From NCBI GenBank assembly GCA_913060865.1, contig CAJXTU010000002.1, positions 62,001-126,000 of the forward strand: 64,000 nt of DNA, written 5' to 3'. The position numbers and the translations under genes are program-made. The notes under the pieces were generated by a model. That model was not told where the DNA came from. It did not search any database and was given only the letters and a program-made list of their open reading frames with translations. This document shows positions 53,358 to 62,979 of this stretch, one piece after another. Source of the stretch: an uncultured Cycloclasticus sp. (GTDB lineage: Bacteria > Pseudomonadota > Gammaproteobacteria > Methylococcales > Cycloclasticaceae). The number at the start of each line of letters is the position of its first letter. Position 1 is the first letter of the stretch.

Positions 53358-55096
53358 TAACGCTTAACGCTTATATTTTTAGTTCTAAGCCATTTAAAGA
53401 AATCACTGCGAACTAAGTCTTTCCCAGTTAATAGATAATCCAAGGTGTACCTATTAGCCAAGTTCGCCTCTAAAAACACCCTATGTTCCGGCCTCATACA
53501 AAATAGGACCTCATCATCTTCCCTCAATGACAAATCATCAGCCGGTAACACTTTAATGACCTTCCCACGTCGGTGAACTAATGGAATCATTTTCAAGAAA
53601 TCTTCCCTATCTGCAGGATCTCGATAAATATCACCCAAATTAATCTCTTGGTTTTCGAATAATTTCACATAAACAGCCGGTGCTTTCTCCTTATTGATTG
53701 TGTATGTTCTTAGCATCGGCAAATGACCACCCACTTCAAGAGCTAATCTGTTCGTTATATCTGCCAGTTTTGTTGGATCATTTTCATACAGTAATCGTAA
53801 GTGTGCAAAAAATGACTTTAATAAGGGCGCCGTCAACATAAACAACACCATTCGCGCGATCACTAAACTCGGTTGTAAAATAAAATCTACATCTGCTCTC
53901 TTGAAAAGCACTTCATTCACATGCCTATTTTGTCGAACAATAGAAAACAATGAGGCGTTTTCTCTATTCGCTTGATGCACCATACTCAGGTTAAATGTAT
54001 CGTTGTCTGTGCCCGCAATTAAGCCAACGCAATCCAATAGGCCTGCCTTCTTTAAGTTCTCTAAATTTGCTCGACCCAATACAGCGTGATCGGCAATGTC
54101 CTCAATCTTTTCAACTAAGGGCTCTACCACGGTTATATCAATACCCTTTTCTGATAGCTTCTTATAAACAACATTACCCATCCGACCGTGTCCACACAAA
54201 ATCCACTTACCACCTTTTAATGGGCAAATATTTCGATCTAATGTCACCCCAGATTCGCCAGACATCCATTCGTTTAACGTCTGTATCGTTGGGTTATAAA
54301 TGATTAAACTGAGATAGCTTGCAAAAACACGAAATGGGTCGACGACATGGGTATCTCCACCAATAGCAAGAATTTCACTTTCATTATCCGCGGATGTGGA
54401 GCGACAAATAATTTTAATATCCGGCCTTAATATTCTGGCCGATACGGCTACTTTTAAATTAGCTTCTTCATCATTGGATAAAATTAAAACCCCAACGCAT
54501 TTTTCACTTTCTATACCAGCCCCTAATAAATATCGCGGAACTCTTGCGTCCGCGCAAAGCCCTAAAACTTTAGTTGGGTAATCTCGCAGATCGAGTGCTT
54601 TAATTCGCTCATTATCTAACTCAAGCACAACCGCAGAAAACCCCGCTTCGGTCAAACCACGTAATATGAGGCTGCCGGTGTCACCGAAGCCACACACTAA
54701 ATAATACTCTCTAGTTTTTTTTCTAACGGCTCTTATGAATTTTTCTTCTGCAAAGGCAGATTGCAAGTGAGGGTTTTTTAATAATGAAATAATTTTCCCG
54801 ACCGTATAAAGCCAAGTAATCACACTGATATAGAGACAACAAATCGCCCAGACTCTTTGTGCATTACTGAAAGGTACTGGCAACTCACCAAAACCGGTCG
54901 TCGTTGCCGTATAAGCTAAAAAATAGTAGGCATGAAAAAATGACATGTAGGTTGTTTGGCCATTTGCATCTGGCAGGCCAGGGACCAAAACCATTCCCAA
55001 AATACACACCGCATACACCGTTATGAATACGATAATAGGCGTGCGCATATGGCGCAAAACTATAAACGATACCCTACCCAGTGATGAGTCAGACAT
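53357..55096 (-). CDS. Potassium channel-like protein with two TrkA-N/RCK domains
   Basis: Pore TATTTGFGELPVPFS; Rossmann motifs LVCGFGDTGSLILRGL and ILCGHGRMGNVVYKKL. Confidence 0.92.
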   Translation of the reverse strand: MSDSSLGRVSFIVLRHMRTPIIVFITVYAVCILGMVLVPGLPDANGQTTYMSFFHAYYFLAYTATTTGFGELPVPFSNAQRVWAICCLYISVITWLYTVGKIISLLKNPHLQSAFAEEKFIRAVRKKTREYYLVCGFGDTGSLILRGLTEAGFSAVVLELDNERIKALDLRDYPTKVLGLCADARVPRYLLGAGIESEKCVGVLILSNDEEANLKVAVSARILRPDIKIICRSTSADNESEILAIGGDTHVVDPFRVFASYLSLIIYNPTIQTLNEWMSGESGVTLDRNICPLKGGKWILCGHGRMGNVVYKKLSEKGIDITVVEPLVEKIEDIADHAVLGRANLENLKKAGLLDCVGLIAGTDNDTFNLSMVHQANRENASLFSIVRQNRHVNEVLFKRADVDFILQPSLVIARMVLFMLTAPLLKSFFAHLRLLYENDPTKLADITNRLALEVGGHLPMLRTYTINKEKAPAVYVKLFENQEINLGDIYRDPADREDFLKMIPLVHRRGKVIKVLPADDLSLREDDEVLFCMRPEHRVFLEANLANRYTLDYLLTGKDLVRSDFFKWLRTKNISVKR

Positions 55097-55107
55097 AGAG
55101 TTAAAAT

Positions 55108-55491
55108 CTATCGACGGGACATTAGTGTTTCAGATACCAATATCACCACAGAAATGACATTAGCAATGAGTGCTCCCCCCGATAAGGACACAATCACAGA
55201 TGTGTTATCGGTGGTTAACCCTGTGCCAGAAATTTGCGTTACATAACCCCAAACAAGTGCGGCTGCTATCAACTGCAAGTTAGCGACTATACTGGTGGAT
55301 AATAAAACGGCACCTACTTGGGTTCGATCACCCAACTTAAGTCCCATTGCAATAAGGTTAACGAAGATTGTTGCAAATAGTTCGTAGATATTATGGTGCC
55401 GGAAATCATCAAGCTCTCCCATAAAAAAGCCAAAGTTGAGTGTCAGCGCCAAAACAATAAAGAAACTAAAGACCACTTTTTCGGCATTCAT
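55108..55491 (-). CDS. DUF6394-like membrane protein
   Basis: MNAEKVVFSFFIVLALTLNFGFFMGELDDFRHHNIYELFATIFVNLIAMGLKLGDRT; 11 bp upstream of the channel gene. Confidence 0.7.
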   Translation of the reverse strand: MNAEKVVFSFFIVLALTLNFGFFMGELDDFRHHNIYELFATIFVNLIAMGLKLGDRTQVGAVLLSTSIVANLQLIAAALVWGYVTQISGTGLTTDNTSVIVSLSGGALIANVISVVILVSETLMSRR

Positions 55492-55573
55492 GCTAACTCT
55501 CCATTCGTTATATTTAGTGTAGAGTTAGTTTACCCCTAAGGCCAACGTAATCAAGACCCTATTAATGAATAAT

Positions 55574-55786
55574 TTAGTCCTCGTCTACAGGCTTATTTTT
55601 TTCAAGTGGTAAATTTGGTGACGGCATTTTAACCATCTGAATACGTCGCACACAGTCTTTTATTATCTCAACTCGACGTTCCTCAGAATAAGCAGTCCAC
55701 GAGGTAATTTCATTCAGTAACCGTCCGCAACCAAGACACATATCGTCTTCGTTTAATGTACACAGTCTGACACAAGGCGATTCCAT
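55574..55786 (-). CDS. DUF1289 family protein
   Basis: ESPCVRLCTLNEDDMCLGCGRLLNEITSW. Confidence 0.9.
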   Translation of the reverse strand: MESPCVRLCTLNEDDMCLGCGRLLNEITSWTAYSEERRVEIIKDCVRRIQMVKMPSPNLPLEKNKPVDED

Positions 55787-55811
55787 AAATTATCCTACAA
55801 GGTCGTTAACG

Positions 55812-55840
55812 TAAAAAAGCCACCGTTTTAGCGATGGCTT
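55812..55840 (-). terminator. Terminator downstream of phaC
   Basis: AGCCATCG...CGGTGGCT hairpin with U-run on the minus strand. Confidence 0.7.
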
Positions 55841-55896
55841 AAATACTGACAGAAAGTACCTAACATATCAGGCACTCATTTATTAATAACTTAAAG

Positions 55897-57618
55897 CTAG
55901 CACGATTTAGCTAATACAAATGAACCTGGTGCTGCTTCTAATTCAGGGTATTTATCTGTCCCTAACTGAATTGGTGCATCAACGGTTTTATCACCCTTGC
56001 TTTTTAGCCATGCATCCCAATGATTCCACCAGCTACCGGGCACTTCTTCAGCCGTTTCTAGCCAATGATCAGCCCCTTTCCCTAGCTCACCATCTTTCCA
56101 GAAATGACGTTTATTTTTACTGGCTGGATTGATAACACCGGCAATATGGCCACTGGCCGATAATACAAATTCCACTTCACCCTTCACCAACTCTGATCCA
56201 ATGAACGTTGTCTTCCAAGGAGCAATATGGTCTTCAATAGCCGATAAGAAGTACACTGGGCAATCAATTTTACCTAAGTCGATATCCACGCCACATAGTT
56301 GAACGCCTTTAGGTTCAGCCAATTTGTTTTCTAGGTACATATTACGTAAATACCATGTGTACATAGCTGACGTCATATTAGTTGAATCGGCATTCCAATA
56401 AAGAATGTCGAATGGAGGCGGTGTTTTACCTTTTAGGTAGTTATTAACAACGTAGCTCCAAATAAGGTCGTTAGCACGTAGCATTGCAAATGTTGTTGCT
56501 AGCTGCTTCCCTGGCATCACACCACCTTCTTTTAATTTATGCTCAAACTGCTGTACTTGAGATTCATCAATAAAGACGCCTAACTCGCCAGGATCAGAGA
56601 AATCTAATAACGTAGTGAAAAATGTCACTGTGGCAAATGGTTTTTTACGTTTAGTGGCTAATACCGCCATCGTTGTTGCCAACATGGTTCCACCAATACA
56701 CCAAGAAACACCGTTAATTTTTTTCGCGCCAGAGATGGCTTTAACTGCATCAATGGCTGGAATTGTACCTTCTGAAATATACTCATCCCACGTCACATCA
56801 CCCAAAGTCTCATCTGGGTTACGCCATGAAACAATATACACATCATTACCTTGTTCTAAGCAATAGCGAACGTATGAATTATGCTCCGATAAATCCAAAA
56901 CATAATACTTATTAATACAAGGAGGAACGATTAAAATCGGACATTCATTCACCTTGTCAGTCATTGGTTTGAAGTGAATTAATTGAATTAATTTATTTTC
57001 AAATACCACTGAACCCGGTGTTGTCGCCAAATTCTCACCTAAGGTGAATTTTGACTCATCCGTCATGCTGATACTTCCTTTATCCATATCTTGCATTAAG
57101 TTTTCAAGGCCAGCTACCAAATTTTGACCTTTGCTATCGATCGTTTCTTTCAGTACTTCAGGGTTTGTTAATGCAAAGTTTGAAGGTGACATCGCGTCTA
57201 TAAATTGACGTGTATAGAAATCACATTTTTTCTTTGTTTTCTCATCTAATGTTGAGTCTTCAACCATGCCGGTCAACCAACGGCTAGACAATAAATAAGA
57301 TTGCTTTAAATAATTATGTACGGGGCTTTCCTCCCACTCATCGCCTGAAAAACGACGATCACCACGTTCTGGCTGTACGACCGATGAACTCGCAGGGTTG
57401 AACATATTGACCCAAAGATTAAACTGGTCTTGATAAAAACCAGACATTGTCTTAACCCACTCTTCAGGGCTTTCCATTGCACGCGTTATAATCGTATTCC
57501 AAGAATTCGCAAACTGCGCCATCATTTCCTTTGACTCATTAGCAGAAAAGTCTTTAAACATAGTGTGACCTCTGCTGGCCATCTTCTCGAATAACTCTTG
57601 TGGGGTTTTATCGTTCAT
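55897..57618 (-). CDS. phaC: Class I poly(3-hydroxyalkanoate) synthase
   Basis: CPILIVPPCINKYYVLDLSEHNSYVRYCLEQGNDVYIVSWRNPD; GVSWCIGGT lipase-like box. Confidence 0.97.
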   Translation of the reverse strand: MNDKTPQELFEKMASRGHTMFKDFSANESKEMMAQFANSWNTIITRAMESPEEWVKTMSGFYQDQFNLWVNMFNPASSSVVQPERGDRRFSGDEWEESPVHNYLKQSYLLSSRWLTGMVEDSTLDEKTKKKCDFYTRQFIDAMSPSNFALTNPEVLKETIDSKGQNLVAGLENLMQDMDKGSISMTDESKFTLGENLATTPGSVVFENKLIQLIHFKPMTDKVNECPILIVPPCINKYYVLDLSEHNSYVRYCLEQGNDVYIVSWRNPDETLGDVTWDEYISEGTIPAIDAVKAISGAKKINGVSWCIGGTMLATTMAVLATKRKKPFATVTFFTTLLDFSDPGELGVFIDESQVQQFEHKLKEGGVMPGKQLATTFAMLRANDLIWSYVVNNYLKGKTPPPFDILYWNADSTNMTSAMYTWYLRNMYLENKLAEPKGVQLCGVDIDLGKIDCPVYFLSAIEDHIAPWKTTFIGSELVKGEVEFVLSASGHIAGVINPASKNKRHFWKDGELGKGADHWLETAEEVPGSWWNHWDAWLKSKGDKTVDAPIQLGTDKYPELEAAPGSFVLAKSC

Positions 57619-57711
57619 TCAATTTCGCCTTAAAAATAATTTAATTTATATTGCAATGCCGCATTGTAGACTTTTTTCCCTCTTTTTGCTAGAAGCGTTA
57701 AATCCTACTCC

Positions 57712-58116
57712 TTATTCATCATGATTTTTCTCTGCTAATAATTCACCACTGTCAGACCATGATTTAAACACTCCAACACGCTCCCCTTTGTCTAAATACC
57801 CCGATTCACGTTTTTCACCATTGGGCCAGTACGCCGTTAGCAAGCCATGGTAATCACCACCAACAACGGATGCCTTCAGCGCAATATGCCCTGTTAAATA
57901 CCACGAAATATGCTCGCCCTGCATAACACCTTGAATAAAATCTGTCTCTGATATTTTAACGCCTGATGGATGCCAAATCGTACGTTTCCCATGCATTAGC
58001 TCACCTAGGTATTCGCATTCCTCTACTAGCTTTCCCTCATCATTTTTTTTAACTTTGCGTGTTACTTCTTCAGCCATCATCGTTCCTTTTTTGTTACAGA
58101 TACAAAAAACGCGCAA
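57712..58116 (-). CDS. MORN-repeat-like antitoxin-type hypothetical protein
   Basis: YLGELMHGKRTIWHPSGVKISETDFIQGVMQGEHISWYLTGHIALKASVVGGDYHGLLTAYWPNGEKRESGYLDKGERVG repeats. Confidence 0.6.
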   Translation of the reverse strand: MRVFCICNKKGTMMAEEVTRKVKKNDEGKLVEECEYLGELMHGKRTIWHPSGVKISETDFIQGVMQGEHISWYLTGHIALKASVVGGDYHGLLTAYWPNGEKRESGYLDKGERVGVFKSWSDSGELLAEKNHDE

Positions 58117-58134
58117 AAATTCGCGCGTTTTTTT
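58105..58134 (-). terminator. Terminator downstream of cytochrome c genes
   Basis: AAAAAACGCGC-AAAAATTC-GCGCGTTTTTTT. Confidence 0.75.
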
Positions 58135-58155
58135 ATTACATTTAAAACTGATACC

Positions 58156-58485
58156 TTATTTTTTCAACGTACTCAACCCAGTTTGACTCGCAAAGTAAGC
58201 CGCTAAATCAGCCATATCTTCTTCACTCAGCGCCGCTACCGAGGCTTTCATAATAGGGTTATCGCGCTGACCCGATTTATACGCTTTTAACGTATGAAGC
58301 ATATAATCTGCATGCTGCCCTGCTATTGTCGGAAACATCGCACTAGCACTAACCCCATCAGCACCATGGCATGCAGCGCAAGCCGTTGACTTTTCTTTAC
58401 CCGCTTCAATGTTACCCAACGCTAACACACTCGCAGGCAGTGTTATAAGCATGACAGTGGAAATTATTTTAGTTAATTGTTTCAT
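58156..58485 (-). CDS. Cytochrome c (c5/c553-like)
   Basis: STACAACHGADGVSASAMFPTIAGQHADYML. Confidence 0.94.
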   Translation of the reverse strand: MKQLTKIISTVMLITLPASVLALGNIEAGKEKSTACAACHGADGVSASAMFPTIAGQHADYMLHTLKAYKSGQRDNPIMKASVAALSEEDMADLAAYFASQTGLSTLKK

Positions 58486-58517
58486 TTTCTTCCTCTATAG
58501 ACCTGTTTTTAAAATGC

Positions 58518-58835
58518 TTACTTACCGTCTTGTTCAAAGTATGCTGCGATATCTTGCATATCTTGATCAGATAAATCGACAACATTTCCGTACATCGTTT
58601 CATGAGTCCGTGTGCCGGCTTTATACGCTTTCATGGCTGCCACCAAATAACCGGCGTGCTGACCACCCAGTTTGGGTACATGATAAGTAGGGTATGCATT
58701 GTTATAATTTTTTACACCATGGCAACCTAGGCAAGTCTGCCCTTTAACCGCCCCAACACCAGCATCTCCAGCCGCGTATACCGCTGCAGAAAACGGCATC
58801 CCAACTATCAATAAACTTGCTAATAATCGCTTCAT
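58518..58835 (-). CDS. Cytochrome c
   Basis: GQTCLGCHGVKNYNNAYPTYHVPKLGGQHAGYL. Confidence 0.94.
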   Translation of the reverse strand: MKRLLASLLIVGMPFSAAVYAAGDAGVGAVKGQTCLGCHGVKNYNNAYPTYHVPKLGGQHAGYLVAAMKAYKAGTRTHETMYGNVVDLSDQDMQDIAAYFEQDGK

Positions 58836-58979
58836 CTTTTTCTTCTCTCTTATTTTTGCACAATCTTTTTAATTCTACTGAAAACAGAAACGTAGTGCTA
58901 GTATTAACCATTTTATCCTACTGATTAGTCATTCAACTCTGTTAAAATTTCTGCTTCAATTTAATCGTAAAAACACCTC

Positions 58980-59231
58980 ATGGCTAACATCACTATTTAC
59001 ACCTCTTCATTTTGCCCGTATTGCGTACAAGCTAAGCGTTTGTTAGATAAAAAAAATATTGCGTTTCATGAAATATCCATCGCCAGTCATCCCGAGAAAA
59101 GAGCTGAGATGATACAAAAAAGTCGGCGAACAACCGTTCCGCAAATTGTTAACGGTGACACACATATTGGTGACTGTATGGAAATTTACGAACTTGAAAG
59201 CGCTGGAAAACTTGACGACTTACTTGCCTAA
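58980..59231 (+). CDS. grxC: Glutaredoxin 3
   Basis: ITIYTSSFCPYCVQAKRLLDKKNI. Confidence 0.97.
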   Translation: MANITIYTSSFCPYCVQAKRLLDKKNIAFHEISIASHPEKRAEMIQKSRRTTVPQIVNGDTHIGDCMEIYELESAGKLDDLLA

Positions 59232-59237
59232 ATAACC

Positions 59238-59636
59238 GTGGCGAAAGAAAAGCTAGCTCTAACAAAACAACGTTTAGACACTTGGCTATGGGCTGCTCGC
59301 TTTTTTAAAACGCGACGATTAGCAACAGAGGCTATTTCGGGCGGAAAAGTACACCTCAATGATCAACGAGCTAAACCGAGCAAGGAAGTTCGTGTTAACG
59401 ATGAATTACAAATCAACAAAGCAGGTTACCGTTGGGATGTAACCATTATTGGCTTAAATCCACAACGTCGCCCCGCCAAAGAAGCTCAACTTTTATACCT
59501 TGAAAAAGACGACAGCGCGCAACGAAGAAAAGCCCTAGCCGCCCTTAACAAAGACATTAATGCCTCGGCACCTCAATCAGAACGTCCGAATAAGAAACAA
59601 AGACGACAAATTCATCGTTTTAAACAAACTGATTGA
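59238..59636 (+). CDS. hslR: S4-domain RNA-binding heat shock protein (Hsp15)
   Basis: RLDTWLWAARFFKTRRLATEAISGGKVHLNDQRAKPSKEV; GTG start. Confidence 0.93.
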   Translation: MAKEKLALTKQRLDTWLWAARFFKTRRLATEAISGGKVHLNDQRAKPSKEVRVNDELQINKAGYRWDVTIIGLNPQRRPAKEAQLLYLEKDDSAQRRKALAALNKDINASAPQSERPNKKQRRQIHRFKQTD

Positions 59637-59647
59637 TCCTACGAGAC

Positions 59648-59974
59648 TTATATACACGATGGTGGAATGGGTAACCCGGCGTATTTATTTGCATATTTTA
59701 GCGGCCCACCTGGAAATAATTGATAGAGATAGATAGACGCACCTTTCTCAGCGCCCAGCTTTTTCTTGATTGCTTGTCCAAATAAGCGTGCATTAGGTTG
59801 ATGATTAAATTCATCATAATAAGCCTGCATAAAATCAATAATTTCCCAGTGCGCTGCCGTCAATATTAACCCGTCTTCAAGAGCCAATGCAGCGGCTACA
59901 TCTTTATTCCACACAGCTCTGTCTTTAAGAAAACCATACTCATCACGGGCTAATTGCTCCAACATCAATAACAA
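59648..59974 (-). CDS. tusE: TusE/DsrC family sulfur relay protein
   Basis: YGFLKDRAVWNKDVAAALALEDGLILTAAHWEIIDFMQAYYDEF...PPSCI. Confidence 0.93.
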   Translation of the reverse strand: MLLMLEQLARDEYGFLKDRAVWNKDVAAALALEDGLILTAAHWEIIDFMQAYYDEFNHQPNARLFGQAIKKKLGAEKGASIYLYQLFPGGPLKYANKYAGLPIPPSCI

Positions 59975-60255
59975 GACCTCACCGGGTTATTATGTTCAAC
60001 TAAGTCGACAAAACCAGCATAATCCACATACTGAATATGCTTATAACAGCGTGCAACGTCAATCCCTCTTGCCTGCATATCGGGCATTAATGCATAAATA
60101 GCGACACCGTTAATAGGTTTAGACAAAACAGAGGGTAGGGATGTAGCCAGTGCCGCATACACAGCGTCTTCAATCAATAAAATCACATCGTCAACCGACA
60201 CCGTATCGATGCAGTTTATCAACGCGTCACCTTTTTTATTAACAATATATAACAT
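59965..60255 (-). CDS. tusB: TusB/DsrH sulfur relay protein
   Basis: VDDVILLIEDAVYAALA...ALMPDMQARGID; position in tus operon. Confidence 0.88.
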   Translation of the reverse strand: MLYIVNKKGDALINCIDTVSVDDVILLIEDAVYAALATSLPSVLSKPINGVAIYALMPDMQARGIDVARCYKHIQYVDYAGFVDLVEHNNPVRSCY

Positions 60256-60632
60256 CAGAAACTAAACACATGGTCCGCTGCATTTATTTGCTTTTTTATC
60301 ACTTCACGGGAGATTGACTTAACACTAATCTCCAGTTTTTCTTCGACTAAGCCCCATACTTCCATTGACTCCTTCTCAACCCACACATCATTGATATCAT
60401 AGATCGGTAGAGCATTTAAAATTGGGAGTATGTTTTTCAAACCCACGCCTTCAGGACACTGGTTTTTTACTAACGCATTAACCCCTTCACCCTCAAACAA
60501 CAACACTACCTTTTGGTCAAAAGCCGCTGCCATTAATGCCATATCTAAGAACTCTTGGCCACACACATTCCCTTGAAGGCTTTTGTTAATAATAAAAAAC
60601 AATGTTTTCACCTTAAGCACCAAACGTAACAT
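60255..60632 (-). CDS. tusC: TusC/DsrF sulfur relay protein
   Basis: EFLDMALMAAAFDQKVVLLFEGEGVNALV; position in tus operon. Confidence 0.88.
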   Translation of the reverse strand: MLRLVLKVKTLFFIINKSLQGNVCGQEFLDMALMAAAFDQKVVLLFEGEGVNALVKNQCPEGVGLKNILPILNALPIYDINDVWVEKESMEVWGLVEEKLEISVKSISREVIKKQINAADHVFSF

Positions 60633-61005
60633 GACGATCTGACTCTATAACCGCCTCCATTAACAATCCTAATCCTGCAATTCGAAACCCATCGGCCAAC
60701 GCATTTTCATAACCGCCTACTTTTGATGCTACCGACTGCTCTAGCAGGCTTCTTCGTTGAGCGGATGATACACATACAACCAAATCCACTCCATGTTCAA
60801 CCTGCAGCCCACTCCACCTTTTCACAATATCTCTTTCGTCGCCCGGTGGTCTTGAATCTCGATGCGCGTTATAAACACCATCGTGGTAAAAAAAAACACG
60901 ATAGATCTCATGACCTTTATCTATAGCCGCCTGGATAAAGTTCCATGCTGTATCAGCAGCTTGGTATTGGTAAGGACTCGCATTAATTTGAATAGAAATT
61001 TTCAT
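60613..61005 (-). CDS. tusD: TusD/DsrE sulfurtransferase
   Basis: AAIDKGHEIYRVFFYHDGVYNAHRDSRPPGDE...LVVCVSSAQRR. Confidence 0.94.
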   Translation of the reverse strand: MKISIQINASPYQYQAADTAWNFIQAAIDKGHEIYRVFFYHDGVYNAHRDSRPPGDERDIVKRWSGLQVEHGVDLVVCVSSAQRRSLLEQSVASKVGGYENALADGFRIAGLGLLMEAVIESDRHVTFGA

Positions 61006-61043
61006 TTAACTTACTTTTAAACTCAATTACACTGAAACAGCTT

Positions 61044-62546
61044 ATGAACACTCACCATAATATCACGCGCATACGCCGTTTTCTTACCATGCTTTTCGCC
61101 TCGGCATTTACTGTCATTATTGCGGCGAGTGCTTTTGTTTGGTCTAAAGAAAGCATGGCAAACAACCGGATTAAACTCCCAGATATTGGCAACACCTCAA
61201 ATATTATCATCTCTGGTGAATTGGAAAAGAAACTCGGTAAAGCGTTTCTTAGAAGCATCCGTCGAAGTATACCACTCAGTAGTGATCAAGAAATTAACGA
61301 CTACGCCCAACAACTTGGCGACAAAGTCGCTAAATTTAGTGAGCAACCTGACCGACAGTTTAATTTCTTTGTCGTCAGAGACTACCGAATTAATGCGTTC
61401 GCTGGCCCTGACGCAAATATTGGACTGAACACTGGCCTTATCCTAGCGGCAGAATCAGAAAGTGAATTAGCCTCTGTTGTTGCGCACGAAATAGCCCACG
61501 TCACCCAGCAACATTTACAACGCGCGATTGAAACAGCCAGTCAAATGTCTCTACCGAGTGCCGCTGCAACACTCGCTGCAGTTGTTTTAGGAGCTACTGT
61601 ACCGGGTGTTGGCCCTGCTGCCATTTTGGCGGTACAAGCGGGGCAAGTGCAAAAACAAATAAACTTTACCCGAAGCCACGAAGCTGAAGCAGACCGAGTT
61701 GGCGTACAAAACTTAGCCGATGCTGGCTTTGACCCAAGAAGCATGCCTGTTTTCTTTGGTCGGCTTCAAACTGCGACAACCCAATACGGCCAAAAGATTC
61801 CAGAAATATTACTCACCCACCCCGCACCTGTTTCGCGAATTTCAGACACCGCAGCGCGAGCTGAAAAATTTCCTTATAAACAAGTTGAAGACTCACAAGA
61901 TTTTCGTTTAATTCGAATGAAAATTCGCGTTAATAAACAACAACAAACATCAACTAATGAGCTGATACAGGCACTAACAGATGAATCGAAACAAGGCACT
62001 CCAGAGATCAAAGATGCTGCGCGTTACGGTCTCGCCCTCGCCTTAATGAAAGATAGGCAGTTTGAAAAAGCTCGCGTTATTTTATCAGCGCTCAATAAAC
62101 GCAACCCAACTCAACTCCATTATTTAACTGCCCTCGCACTCAATGAATATCGAGATAACAAACCTCAACGCTCTTTAACTTTATTCCATCAAGCAAGGCA
62201 ACAATTCCCTCAAAGCCGCGCCGTTAATTTATTGTATGCAAAGGTTCTGTTACACAATGGCAAACCACAACAAGCATTAACCCATTTAAACGAAGACTTA
62301 CAACGCTACGAGCCTACGCCTGATGTTTACGACCTACTCTCTATCGCTTATGGCCAGGTTGATAACTCAGTAAGAGGTTTCCAGTTTAGAGCTGAATATT
62401 TTTTCTCGCTAGGCTTAACTAAAGATGCCATTATTCAGCTTGAACAAGCGCTACGCGCCGCCGATAATAACTTTTATTTAAGCAGTCAAATTGAAAACCG
62501 CATCAATCAATTCCGAGCCGAACTTAACGCCCCACGATTACTATAA
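61044..62546 (+). CDS. bepA: M48 metalloprotease with TPR, BepA-like
   Basis: INAFAGPDANIGLNTGLILAAESESELASVVAHEIAHVTQQH; C-terminal TPR. Confidence 0.95.
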   Translation: MNTHHNITRIRRFLTMLFASAFTVIIAASAFVWSKESMANNRIKLPDIGNTSNIIISGELEKKLGKAFLRSIRRSIPLSSDQEINDYAQQLGDKVAKFSEQPDRQFNFFVVRDYRINAFAGPDANIGLNTGLILAAESESELASVVAHEIAHVTQQHLQRAIETASQMSLPSAAATLAAVVLGATVPGVGPAAILAVQAGQVQKQINFTRSHEAEADRVGVQNLADAGFDPRSMPVFFGRLQTATTQYGQKIPEILLTHPAPVSRISDTAARAEKFPYKQVEDSQDFRLIRMKIRVNKQQQTSTNELIQALTDESKQGTPEIKDAARYGLALALMKDRQFEKARVILSALNKRNPTQLHYLTALALNEYRDNKPQRSLTLFHQARQQFPQSRAVNLLYAKVLLHNGKPQQALTHLNEDLQRYEPTPDVYDLLSIAYGQVDNSVRGFQFRAEYFFSLGLTKDAIIQLEQALRAADNNFYLSSQIENRINQFRAELNAPRLL

Positions 62547-62553
62547 TTTTCAG

Positions 62554-62979
62554 ATGACCGATATAAAAGCACCACCAGGAATTATTAAACGGCTTGCCGT
62601 TGTTGTATACGACCTACTGTTATTGATAGCCATTCTATTTTTAGCCACACTGGTACTGTTACCTTTCCAAGAAAACAACTTGTTCCAACCTAACTCATGG
62701 CAATACTCTGTTTACCTTTTAATTGTCAGCTTCTTTTTTTACGCTTGGTTTTGGACTAAAAGCGGTCAAACATTAGGGCTGCTTGCATGGAAACTACAGG
62801 TGACAGATGAAAACGGCAACAATATCAGTTGGCAGCAAGCATTAATACGCTTCACCGTTGCTATTTTTTCTTGGGGATTATTTGGCTTAGGCTTTATCTG
62901 GGTTCTGTTCAATAAAGACCGCCTTACGTGGCACGATATCGCCTCACATAGCTGCCTACGCTGGAAACAAACTAATTAG
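62554..62979 (+). CDS. RDD family membrane protein
   Basis: PPGIIKRLAVVVYDLLLL...KSGQTLGLLAWKLQVTDENG...DRLTWHD; start trimmed to MTDIKAPPG. Confidence 0.92.
   Translation: MTDIKAPPGIIKRLAVVVYDLLLLIAILFLATLVLLPFQENNLFQPNSWQYSVYLLIVSFFFYAWFWTKSGQTLGLLAWKLQVTDENGNNISWQQALIRFTVAIFSWGLFGLGFIWVLFNKDRLTWHDIASHSCLRWKQTN

Noticed and set aside
57712-58116. MORN-like protein as an antitoxin or effector-immunity protein
   Set aside because: No partner toxin next to it; the repeats alone do not support a function.
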